NCBI GenBank assembly: GCA_017990155.1
Contig: JAGNOM010000194.1
Span: 1 to 5,859, forward strand
DNA: 5,859 bases
Direction of reading: 5' to 3'
From: Propionivibrio sp.
Lineage (GTDB): Bacteria > Pseudomonadota > Gammaproteobacteria > Burkholderiales > Rhodocyclaceae
Made by a program: the position numbers and the translations under genes. The notes below the pieces were generated by a model that saw nothing but the letters and a program-made list of their open reading frames with translations, searched no databases and was not told the DNA's origin. Each line of letters begins with the position of its first letter. Position 1 is the first letter of the stretch. Below are positions 1 through 5,797 of the stretch, piece by piece.

Positions 1-171
1 GGCGTCCTTGGCCATCTGCTGACGCTGATCGAATCACTGGAAAACGAGGATCACGCGAAGGCCGAGGCGATGCTCACGCACCTGCCCGATATCGACGCCC
101 ATTACGCCAACAACTGCCTGACACGCGCCCTGACGTGGGCCAACAATCTGGCGCGTGACCCCGACTCCTGA
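1..171 (+). CDS. EAL-HDOD family protein, C-terminal end only (5' truncated by window)
   Basis: The frame is open from base 1 to the TGA at 169-171 and gives 56 residues. The sequence starts GVLGHLLTLIESLENED and ends with LTRALTWANNLARDPDS. It matches the C-terminal tail of the next gene, which has GQLGQLLVLVES and LALAMTWANN at the same places. It is therefore the end of a third paralogue of the EAL-HDOD genes downstream. The visible part lies in the helical tail of the HDOD domain and contains no catalytic motif, so nothing can be said about its EAL domain. A 69-bp gap without an obvious terminator separates it from the next gene, so co-transcription is plausible. Confidence 0.8.
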   Translation, partial: GVLGHLLTLIESLENEDHAKAEAMLTHLPDIDAHYANNCLTRALTWANNLARDPDS

Positions 172-240
172 TTGGCGGCGACGCCCGTTTTTCGATCTCC
201 GCCTTTCAAATACCTCACCTCTATCCTCTGCTGCGACTGA

Positions 241-1509
241 ATGACTGACCCGTTAAACTCCCTGCTCTACCTCGGCCGCCAACCCATCCTCGGGCGCGAA
301 CAACAGTTGCTGGCCTACGCGCTCGTCCTGCAGGACGGATTGATCGCCAGCGACGGCGCCAACGATGGCAACGACCACACGCTCGCCGATGCCTTTGCCG
401 CGCCGGCAAGCGAGCAGCCGCTCGGCACCTATCGCGCCTTCATTCAGGTCGATCATGATTTCCTGATGAGCGAGTTGATCGAATCGTTGCCGCCGGCGCT
501 CGTTGTGCTGAAACTCGGCGCCAGCGTATCGCCGACGGACGAAGTGCTCGAACGGTGCCGCCAACTACACGCCAAAGGATTCGCGCTCGCCATTCACGAC
601 GCGGCCGACCTCGGCGACGCGATCCAGCCGCTGCTTGACCTCGCTGAAATCATTGCCATCGACCTCGCGACGGCCAACGCCGCGACGCTCGCCGCGCGCA
701 TCGGCCGGTTACGCACGGGCGGCAAGAAATTGCTGGCGCAGAACGTGGAGACAGCAGCCCAACTGGAACGTTGCCAGACGCTCGGTTTCGACCTGTTTCA
801 GGGCTATTTCTTCGCCCGTCCAGCGCTCAATCTGACGCACAAGCTCAAACCGGCCCAGCTCTCGCTGATTCGCCTGCTCGCACTGGCGATGGAAGACGCT
901 GACACCAGCGAAATCGAGAACGCCTTCAAGCACGAACCGGGACTCACGCTTGATCTGCTGCGTCTGACCAATTCGGCGGCGAGCGGACTGACGACGCGGA
1001 TCACCTCGCTGCGCCACGCGATCGCCGTGCTCGGCCGGCGACAGTTGCAACGCTGGCTGCAATTGCTGATTTATGCCAATGCCGATTCCGGCACGGGAGC
1101 CAAGGGCCGGCAGGATGCATCGCCGCTCCTGCAACTGGCGGCGACACGCGGCCGCCTGATGGAACTCTTGGCCGAACGCGTACAACCCGGAAACCGCGAG
1201 TTCGCCGACCAATCGTTCATGGTCGGCATCCTGTCGCTGATGCCGACGCTGCTCGGCATGGCGATGCCCGAGATTCTTGCGCAGTTGCCCTTCGCACAGC
1301 GTGTCAGACTGGCACTGACCGAACGTACCGGCCAGCTCGGCCAGTTGCTCGTTCTGGTCGAATCAACCGAGCACGCCGATGCCGAAGCGCTCGACGAAGC
1401 GCTGCGCCGCCTGCCCGGAATCAATGCCCGCTTTCTCGACAGCCGTCTCGCCCTGGCCATGACCTGGGCCAACAACGTCGGGCAAGAGCAGAACACGAAC
1501 GACGAGTAG
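241..1509 (+). CDS. EAL-HDOD signalling protein with degenerate EAL domain
   Basis: This 422-residue protein has an EAL domain (about residues 11-200) followed by an HDOD domain (about 205-395; see LLRLTNSAA at 239-247 and LGRRQLQRW at 264-272). EAL domains hydrolyse c-di-GMP. HDOD is an HD-like fold without the metal-binding His-Asp and is thought to mediate protein interactions. No signal peptide or membrane segment is seen, so it is probably cytoplasmic. The EAL active site is heavily eroded: Ala27 replaces the Glu of the EAL/YEL motif, Gln69 the usual Asn, Lys91 a Glu, Ala139 the Lys of IKID (here IAID), and Gln167 the Glu of EGVET (here QNVET). Asp120 and QGYFFARP (187-194) remain. I infer a non-catalytic binding or scaffold protein. 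There is no clear Shine-Dalgarno before ATG 241, but the N-terminus (MTDPLNSLLYLGRQP) aligns with the next paralogue (MTDSPSNPALLSRQP), which supports this start. Confidence 0.9.
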   Translation: MTDPLNSLLYLGRQPILGREQQLLAYALVLQDGLIASDGANDGNDHTLADAFAAPASEQPLGTYRAFIQVDHDFLMSELIESLPPALVVLKLGASVSPTDEVLERCRQLHAKGFALAIHDAADLGDAIQPLLDLAEIIAIDLATANAATLAARIGRLRTGGKKLLAQNVETAAQLERCQTLGFDLFQGYFFARPALNLTHKLKPAQLSLIRLLALAMEDADTSEIENAFKHEPGLTLDLLRLTNSAASGLTTRITSLRHAIAVLGRRQLQRWLQLLIYANADSGTGAKGRQDASPLLQLAATRGRLMELLAERVQPGNREFADQSFMVGILSLMPTLLGMAMPEILAQLPFAQRVRLALTERTGQLGQLLVLVESTEHADAEALDEALRRLPGINARFLDSRLALAMTWANNVGQEQNTNDE

Positions 1510-1512
1510 ATC

Positions 1513-2748
1513 ATGACCGATTCCCCAAGCAACCCCGCCCTGCTCAGCCGCCAACCCGTTCTCGACGTCAAGGAAGAACTCGTCGGCTACGAGTTGACAC
1601 TGCAACCCACGCCGGCGATCAGCGCGGCGTCGCGCGCCGCCGCCCTCGTCTGCGCCGCCTACGCCGAACTCGGCATTCGCAGCGCACTCGGGCGAAACAC
1701 GGCGTTTCTGCGCGTCGATCAGGATTTCCTGAATGGCGAGGCCATCGAAGCGCTTCCCGCCGACGCCGTCGTTCTCGAACTCGTGCTCGACAGCGTGCCC
1801 GACGAACAAACGCTCACCCGTTGCCGCGCCCTGCGCGACCGGCATTATTCGCTGGCGCTTGCCGACTACCAGGGGCTCGACGAACGTAGCCGGCCCCTGC
1901 TGACCCTGATGGACGTCATCAAGATCGACACCCGGACACGCGACGAAGCGGCGCTGCGCGAACTCGCCGGACCACTCGTCCGGCTACCGCTCAAGCTGCT
2001 CGCCGAAGGCGTCGAAACGCGCGAGACGATGGAGCGCTGCCGCGCCATCGGCTTCCAACTGTTCCAGGGCCACTACTTCGCGAAGCCGGAAATCGTCAGC
2101 GGCCGCCGTCTCTCGGCGTCACAAGCGAGCCTCATCCGCCTCTCCAATCTAGCCGGCCACGACGCCGACACCGGCCGGATCGAGGAGGAGTTCAAGCGTG
2201 AAACCGCACTCGCCGTAAACCTGCTGCGTATCGTCAACTCCGTCGGCTTCGGGGCGACGCGCAACGTCAGCACCATTCGCCACGCCATCACCCTGCTCGG
2301 CCGCCGCCAGCTCCAGCGCTGGCTACACCTGCTGTTGATGGCGCCGTCCGGAAAAACGCCCGACGCGAGCCGTTCACCGCTGCTGCAAGTCGCCGCGCTG
2401 CGCGGACGCATGATGGAACTGCTCGCCGAACACGAGGCGGCGCACGACCGCAAGCTCGCCGATCAGGGTTTCATCACCGGAATCATGTCGATGATGCCGG
2501 CGGCGCTGGGTCTGCCGATGGAGGAAATCCTGGCGCAGATCTCACTCGAACCCGAAGTCACGCAGGCGCTCACCACCCGCCAAGGCACGCTGGGAAAGAC
2601 GCTGGAGTTGCTCGAATGCTATGACAATGAAGACAGCGACGGCTGTGAGCGCGCTCTGGCGGAACTCGCTGGTTTCGATATCGACCACCGCCGCATCAAC
2701 ACCTGCCTCGCCGACGCACTGCGCTGGATCAACGGAAACGAGGAGTAA
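1513..2748 (+). CDS. EAL-HDOD signalling protein, EAL site largely retained
   Basis: This 411-residue paralogue of the preceding gene has the same layout: EAL at about 10-198 and HDOD at about 203-390, with LLRIVNS at 237-243 and LGRRQLQRW at 262-270. It keeps many EAL-site residues: Glu27 in GYEL, Glu89 in VVLEL, Asp118, Lys137 in IKID, Glu165 in EGVET, and QGHYFAKP (185-192). The usual Asn is Arg67, and the first Asp of the DDFG-like motif is Ala117. It could bind c-di-GMP, but full phosphodiesterase activity is doubtful. Known EAL-HDOD proteins include Vibrio cholerae CdgJ (motility) and Bacillus YuxH; I do not claim orthology. The start lies 3 bp after the previous stop, which implies translational coupling. 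Only a weak ACGAG (1502-1506) precedes ATG 1513. No poly-T terminator is visible after the stop. Confidence 0.9.
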   Translation: MTDSPSNPALLSRQPVLDVKEELVGYELTLQPTPAISAASRAAALVCAAYAELGIRSALGRNTAFLRVDQDFLNGEAIEALPADAVVLELVLDSVPDEQTLTRCRALRDRHYSLALADYQGLDERSRPLLTLMDVIKIDTRTRDEAALRELAGPLVRLPLKLLAEGVETRETMERCRAIGFQLFQGHYFAKPEIVSGRRLSASQASLIRLSNLAGHDADTGRIEEEFKRETALAVNLLRIVNSVGFGATRNVSTIRHAITLLGRRQLQRWLHLLLMAPSGKTPDASRSPLLQVAALRGRMMELLAEHEAAHDRKLADQGFITGIMSMMPAALGLPMEEILAQISLEPEVTQALTTRQGTLGKTLELLECYDNEDSDGCERALAELAGFDIDHRRINTCLADALRWINGNEE

Positions 2749-2883
2749 CGCAGATTTGAGCCGGAAGCAGTACGCAGGCCTGAAGTGCAAGTGCCAGCGT
2801 AGGCAAGTTGCCCACCACGTTTTGATCTTCGGATTCGTGTCATGGCGCTTGTAGTCAAGGGGCACACAATTTTGAAAAAGTTC

Positions 2884-2912
2884 TTTACAAACCACCTCCG
2901 CTTCTCTACAAT
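2884..2912 (+). promoter_or_regulatory. Sigma-70 promoter of the tRNA-Ala-Glu-Asp operon
   Basis: A -35 box TTTACA (2884-2889) and a -10 box TACAAT (2907-2912) are separated by exactly 17 bp; each differs from consensus at one base. The -10 box is followed by the GC-rich sequence GCGCC, a discriminator type common at tRNA and rRNA promoters under stringent control. Transcription would begin near 2919, a few bases before tRNA-Ala. The preceding stretch from 2749 contains no other gene I can support. Confidence 0.75.
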
Positions 2913-2927
2913 GCGCCTTCTTCGTTT

Positions 2928-3003
<76 letters not shown>

Positions 3004-3026
3004 AGAAAACAAGAAAGTTCGTCCGG

Positions 3027-3102
3027 GTCCCCATCGTCTAGAGGCCTAGGACACTACCCTTTCACGGTAGGTACCGGGGTTCGAATCCCCGTGGGGACGC
3101 CA
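3027..3102 (+). tRNA. tRNA-Glu(TTC)
   Basis: This is a 76-nt cloverleaf with encoded CCA (3100-3102). Acceptor strands GTCCCCA (3027-3033) and TGGGGAC (3092-3098) pair fully, and the discriminator is G. The anticodon stem CTACC/GGTAG encloses loop CTTTCAC with anticodon TTC at 3061-3063. The T arm is CGGGGTTCGAATCCCCG. It lies 23 bp after tRNA-Ala with no promoter between them, so the two are co-transcribed and processed. Confidence 0.97.
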
Positions 3103-3148
3103 AGTTTTGCAAGGTTGCGCAACGCAGCCTTTGGTATCAAGTAGTATT

Positions 3149-3225
3149 GGAGTGGTAGTTCAGTTGGTTAGAATACCGGCCTGTCACGCCGGGGGTCGCG
3201 GGTTCGAGTCCCGTCCACTCCGCCA
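3149..3225 (+). tRNA. tRNA-Asp(GTC)
   Basis: This is a 77-nt cloverleaf with encoded CCA (3223-3225). Acceptor strands GGAGTGG (3149-3155) and CCACTCC (3215-3221) pair, and the discriminator is G. The anticodon stem CCGGC/GCCGG encloses loop CTGTCAC with anticodon GTC at 3183-3185. The T arm is GCGGGTTCGAGTCCCGT. It follows tRNA-Glu by 46 bp and ends the operon. An integrase fragment begins 130 bp downstream, so the 3' half of this tRNA is a plausible integration site. No second copy of its 3' end is present in the window. Confidence 0.97.
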
Positions 3226-3255
3226 ATAACACCGTAAGAGGCCTATGGTTCCTGA

Positions 3256-3290
3256 CACAGGAGAGCGCTGAACTGTCAGCGTTCTCTGTG
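3256..3290 (+). terminator. Strong hairpin after tRNA-Asp, possible operon terminator
   Basis: Arms 3256-3271 and 3276-3290 form a 15-bp stem with one bulged G (3261), one G-U pair and a 4-nt loop ACTG. Just outside, AACACC (from 3228) can pair with GGTGTT (3290-3295) to form a looser outer stem. The position, 30 bp past the last tRNA, suits a terminator or 3' processing structure. The usual T-run is absent (GGTGTTACAAAA follows), so intrinsic termination is uncertain. It could instead be a protein-binding structure belonging to the integrated element. Confidence 0.45.
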
Positions 3291-3305
3291 GTGTTACAAA
3301 ACGGT

Positions 3306-3319
3306 ATCACGTCTGTGAT
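3306..3319. repeat. Short inverted repeat upstream of integrase fragment
   Basis: ATCAC and GTGAT are separated by GTCT, giving a 14-bp operator-like dyad 36 bp before the integrase start codon. It could be a repressor or integrase binding site. A match this short can also arise by chance. Confidence 0.2.
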
Positions 3320-3355
3320 GCCCGCAGCATTTTCCAATCTTCTGGAGATGCTGCC

Positions 3356-3469
3356 ATGTCTTACTTTTCCTATCACCACGGATCCTACTGGTTTCAACTG
3401 CGCGTCCCCGCGCCTCTGGTTGCCAAGTACGGTCGTGTGCTTCGTGTTCACCTTCAGACTCAGGGTTAG
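3356..3469 (+). pseudogene. Truncated phage/island integrase, N-terminal fragment
   Basis: ATG 3356 follows a good ribosome binding site (GGAG at 3344-3347, 8-bp spacing). The product begins MSYFSYHHGSYWFQLRVP and continues AKYGRVLRVHLQTQ. This resembles the N-terminal segment of phage-type tyrosine recombinases (the DUF6538-like pattern: a short Tyr/Trp/Phe-rich strand, then RVP, then a Gly-Arg and an xLxT motif). Only 36 native codons remain. Codon 37 straddles the boundary with the adjacent insertion sequence, and the stop TAG (3467-3469) lies inside the IS terminal repeat GTTAGCG. The core-binding and catalytic domains (Arg-His-Arg-Tyr) are missing here and are not found on the far side of the IS. 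The fragment is non-functional. Its place beside tRNA-Asp fits a former integrative element. Confidence 0.7.
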
Positions 3470-3488
3470 CGTCCGGGCAAAGCCGTCT
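3465..3488 (+). repeat. IS terminal inverted repeat, left (transposase 3' side)
   Basis: Reading inward from 3465, the repeat begins GTTAGCGTCCGGGC and ends AAAGCCGTCT. It matches the reverse complement of 5710-5733 at 22 of 24 positions; the differences are T/A at position 3 and C/T at position 9. It contains the TAG that ends the integrase fragment. Confidence 0.88.
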
Positions 3489-3505
3489 ATCAATTGCAGA
3501 AGAGA

Positions 3506-5515
3506 TCAGGTTGAGGCGGCGCCGGATGGCGAGATGATTTGCTTGGCCACCGCCCAAGGCAGCAGTTCGGCGACCTGATTGACGGGATGCTCGGCGATAC
3601 GCTCAATGACGAAACGCAGATAGGCTTCCGGGTCGAGACCGTTGAGTTTCGCCGAACCGATCAAACTGTAGATGGCCGCCGCGCGTTCGCCCCCGGCATC
3701 GGAGCCGGCGAACAAGAAGTTCTTCCGTCCCAGCGCGACCGTGCGTAACGCCCGCTCGGCGGCATTGTTATCGATTTCGATTAGACCGTTGCCCGTGTAC
3801 CGGACCAGCGCCGTCCACAGTTTCAAGGCATAACGAATGGCCTCGGCCAGCGCCGACTTCTGCGACACGCTGCGCAAGGTCTCGTACAACCAGTCGTGCA
3901 GACTCGCCAGCAACGGGCTGGCGCGCGACGCTCGTGCGGCCTGACGCACCGCGGGGGGCTTGCCCTGAACGTCTTTCTCGATCGCGTAGAGCGCGCCGAT
4001 GCGCTGGAGTGCTTCCGCCGCCACCGGCGACGCATGCGCCGCGTGCAAGTCAAAAAACTTGCGCCGCACATGCGCCCAACAGGCCGCCTCCTGAATGGTT
4101 CCATCCGCGTACAGGGCGTCAAATCCGCCATAGGCATCGGCCTGCAGGACCCCCTTGAAGGATTTCAGATGCCGTTGTGGATGTTCGCCACGCCGATTCG
4201 GCGAGTAGGCAAACCATACCGCCGGTGACGATGCCTCGCCGGCCGGTCGATCATCCCGCACATAGGTCCACAGGCGACCGGTCTTCGTCTTTCCCTCGCC
4301 GGGGGCCAGCACCGGAACCGGCGTGTCGTCGGCGTGCACCTTGGCACCGGACAGCACATAGCGATTCAACGCGGTGACGAGGGGCCGCAGCAGCGCACTG
4401 CACTGACCGACCCAACCGGCCAGCGTCGACCGTTCCAGATCCACCCCTTCACGGGCGTAGATCTCGCTCTGCCGGTACAACGGCAGATGATCGCCATACT
4501 TTGCCACCAGCACATGCGCGAGCAGACCCGGGCCGGCGACACCTCGGGCAATCGGCCGTTTCGGTGCGTCGGCCTGAACGATGCGGTCGCAAGCCGCGCA
4601 CGCGAGTTTCGGGCGAACATGGCGAATCACGCGGAAACTCGCCGGCACGTACTCAAGCACTTCGGCCACATCCTCGCCGAGTGGCTTCAGCGCACCGCCA
4701 CAGTCCGGGCAGGTGCATTCTGAAGGGCGGTGTTCCACGGTGTCCCGGGGCAAATGCTCAGGCAGCGGCTTGCGTTTGGGCTTCGCCTTGCCTGGAGCCG
4801 CCGCTTCCGGCACCGATTCGTCCTCGCAGGAATGGGCGTCCTCTGGCTCAGCCTGTTCATCGCCAGGCAGTTCGCCGCGCCCGCATTCGAGTTCTTCCAG
4901 CGCGAGTTCAAGCTGGGTGATGGTTTCGCCCATTTGTTCGGAACGACGCCCGAACTGCATGCGACGGAACTTGGCGATGATGAACTTGAGGCGTTCGATT
5001 TCGGCCTGTTGCGCACTGACCAGTGCCTTGTGCAAGGCGAACTCATCCATCACCAAACGGCGGACGTCATTGGCCACGAATTCGCCGTGCAATCGTTCCA
5101 GGCGGCGGTGGTCGATTTCCTTGATGGTGTGCCAGTTCAAACCGGTCAGCTTCGCGACATGGGCAATCGGCAGGAACTGTGTCAGTACTTCGATCCAGAC
5201 GCGTAACCGCCGCGTGACTCGGGATCGGCTGTCGAGCCAGGTGATGTGCTCGACCACCCGTGCGCCACAGTGGTGGCAGTCCATGCGACGAATCGGGACA
5301 TCCAGCCAGACGCGACGATCAAACCAGTCCTGTTCTCTGACCCGCCGACGCCGACGCTCATGGATCAGCGCACACGCTTGCCGACAACAGCCGCAGCGCG
5401 CTGGTGCCTCCGGATTCTCGGTCAGTTTCAGAAGCAGCGAGCCATCCGCTCGCTCAATCATGGAATCAACTACATGCCCTTCCCAGAAGGTCACGCACGG
5501 CATAGCATTTGACAT
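3506..5515 (-). CDS. tnpC: Chimeric transposase: ISL3-type N-terminus fused to IS66 TnpC
   Basis: This protein has 669 residues, against roughly 510-540 for an ordinary IS66 TnpC. Residues 1-163 look like an ISL3 transposase N-terminus: a zinc finger (C41/C44 and C80/C83), the WLDSRSRVTRRL region (93-104), a helix-turn-helix (HVAKLTGLNWHTIKEID, 119-135) and MDEFALHK (156-163), which in ISL3 proteins holds the first catalytic Asp. The sequence then switches to IS66 TnpC: coiled coil ALVSAQQAEIERLK (164-177), FGRRSEQ (188-194), an acidic linker, a zinc finger (C269/C272, C306/C309), and a DDE catalytic core with D396 (HADDT), D460 (QADAYGGF) and E587 (DNNAAERALR). The IS66 part looks intact and could catalyse DNA cleavage and strand transfer. 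The rest of the ISL3 catalytic domain is missing. ATG 5515 is the first start after an in-frame stop and lacks a clear ribosome binding site. Met156 is an alternative start that would give a 514-residue TnpC-like protein. Confidence 0.88.
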   Translation of the reverse strand: MSNAMPCVTFWEGHVVDSMIERADGSLLLKLTENPEAPARCGCCRQACALIHERRRRRVREQDWFDRRVWLDVPIRRMDCHHCGARVVEHITWLDSRSRVTRRLRVWIEVLTQFLPIAHVAKLTGLNWHTIKEIDHRRLERLHGEFVANDVRRLVMDEFALHKALVSAQQAEIERLKFIIAKFRRMQFGRRSEQMGETITQLELALEELECGRGELPGDEQAEPEDAHSCEDESVPEAAAPGKAKPKRKPLPEHLPRDTVEHRPSECTCPDCGGALKPLGEDVAEVLEYVPASFRVIRHVRPKLACAACDRIVQADAPKRPIARGVAGPGLLAHVLVAKYGDHLPLYRQSEIYAREGVDLERSTLAGWVGQCSALLRPLVTALNRYVLSGAKVHADDTPVPVLAPGEGKTKTGRLWTYVRDDRPAGEASSPAVWFAYSPNRRGEHPQRHLKSFKGVLQADAYGGFDALYADGTIQEAACWAHVRRKFFDLHAAHASPVAAEALQRIGALYAIEKDVQGKPPAVRQAARASRASPLLASLHDWLYETLRSVSQKSALAEAIRYALKLWTALVRYTGNGLIEIDNNAAERALRTVALGRKNFLFAGSDAGGERAAAIYSLIGSAKLNGLDPEAYLRFVIERIAEHPVNQVAELLPWAVAKQIISPSGAAST

Positions 5516-5648
5516 GGCGGTGGTTTGGACGATTGACGTGTTTGGCGACCATCAATCTACCAACTCCGAACCGCCGCCACCTCAGCCCCGCACTATTTCT
5601 TTCTCAAGATCAAGGCTGCGCTCCCCTGTCAAGCGCGATGAACCAAAA

Positions 5649-5678
5649 TTAAGCGGACACCAACACGCGTCCGCTTAA
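5649..5678. repeat. Perfect 10-bp inverted repeat in IS leader region
   Basis: TTAAGCGGAC (5649-5658) and GTCCGCTTAA (5669-5678) flank a 10-nt spacer that runs into ACGCGT. It lies between the right IS tip and the transposase start, in a 218-bp stretch (5516-5733) with no gene. Its TAAGCG core recurs in the right terminal repeat (GTAAGCG), so it may be a subterminal transposase site. It may also be a hairpin blocking read-through into the transposase gene, or the end of another element. No T-run follows on either strand. Confidence 0.6.
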
Positions 5679-5709
5679 CCAAGCGTCGCTGATCCTCGAC
5701 CTCTCTTCA

Positions 5710-5733
5710 AGACGGCTTTGCCCGAACGCTTAC
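5710..5733 (-). repeat. IS terminal inverted repeat, right (transposase 5' side)
   Basis: On the minus strand, reading inward from 5733, the repeat begins GTAAGCGTTCGGGC and ends AAAGCCGTCT. This is the canonical IS66 tip and is paired with the repeat at 3465-3488. Outside it, GCATTTTGTC leads into the rRNA operon terminator. Confidence 0.88.
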
Positions 5734-5754
5734 GCATTTTGTCGAGTTGACGGA

Positions 5755-5788
5755 AACAGCCCTCTTTGCTTCCGCGAAGAGGGCTGTT
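5755..5788 (-). terminator. Intrinsic terminator of the rRNA operon
   Basis: AACAGCCCTCTT (5755-5766) and AAGAGGGCTGTT (5777-5788) form a perfect 12-bp stem. Three more pairs (one G-U on the plus-strand reading) extend it to 15 bp with a 4-nt loop. Read on the minus strand the loop is GGAA, a GNRA-type tetraloop, and the stem is followed by TTTCC. The stem lies 10 bp past the 5S rRNA 3' end on that strand, so it most likely terminates the rRNA transcript. The plus-strand reading has no T-run after the stem. Confidence 0.8.
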
Positions 5789-5797
5789 GTGATGGGG

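Larger units (their letters stand above)
3465..5733 (-). mobile_element. IS66-type insertion sequence with a single chimeric transposase gene
   Basis: The element spans 2269 bp between 24-bp imperfect inverted repeats (22 matches) whose tips, GTTAGCG and GTAAGCG, resemble the GTAAGCG tip typical of IS66 elements. It encodes one transposase on the minus strand, with its stop 41 bp from the left tip. The accessory genes tnpA and tnpB of classical IS66 are absent, as in the ISBst12-like single-gene group. IS66 elements usually make 8-bp target duplications, but the flanks GACTCAGG (left) and GCATTTTG (right) differ. The insertion has therefore been rearranged or one flank has been lost. The left tip cuts an integrase gene, and the right tip lies 21 bp from an rRNA operon terminator. 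Confidence 0.85.

Noticed and set aside
1363..1845. Minus-strand open frame across the junction of the two EAL-HDOD genes
   Set aside because: It is antisense to two well-supported genes, has low-complexity composition and no family resemblance.
3467..3469. Amber stop as a point mutation in the integrase
   Set aside because: The TAG lies inside the IS terminal repeat (GTTAGCG), so it results from the IS junction and not from a base change in the integrase.
5020..5035. Simple insertion of an IS66 element into an ISL3 transposase gene
   Set aside because: No IS66 tip (GTAAGCG-like) is present at the switch point; the reading frame passes straight through, and the IS ends lie outside both parts.
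5560..5640. Transposase promoter around the minus-strand TTGACA
   Set aside because: A TTGACA is present on the minus strand, but no acceptable -10 box lies 16-18 bp downstream, so I do not list it.
4581..5678. Long plus-strand open frame (365 codons) opposite the transposase gene
   Set aside because: It is Ser/Arg-rich with no recognisable motif and lies entirely antisense to a transposase with clear domains; a high-GC shadow frame.
5516..5733. tnpA or tnpB remnants in the IS leader
   Set aside because: No frame in this 218-bp stretch shows a TnpA- or TnpB-like sequence; only the inverted repeats are evident.
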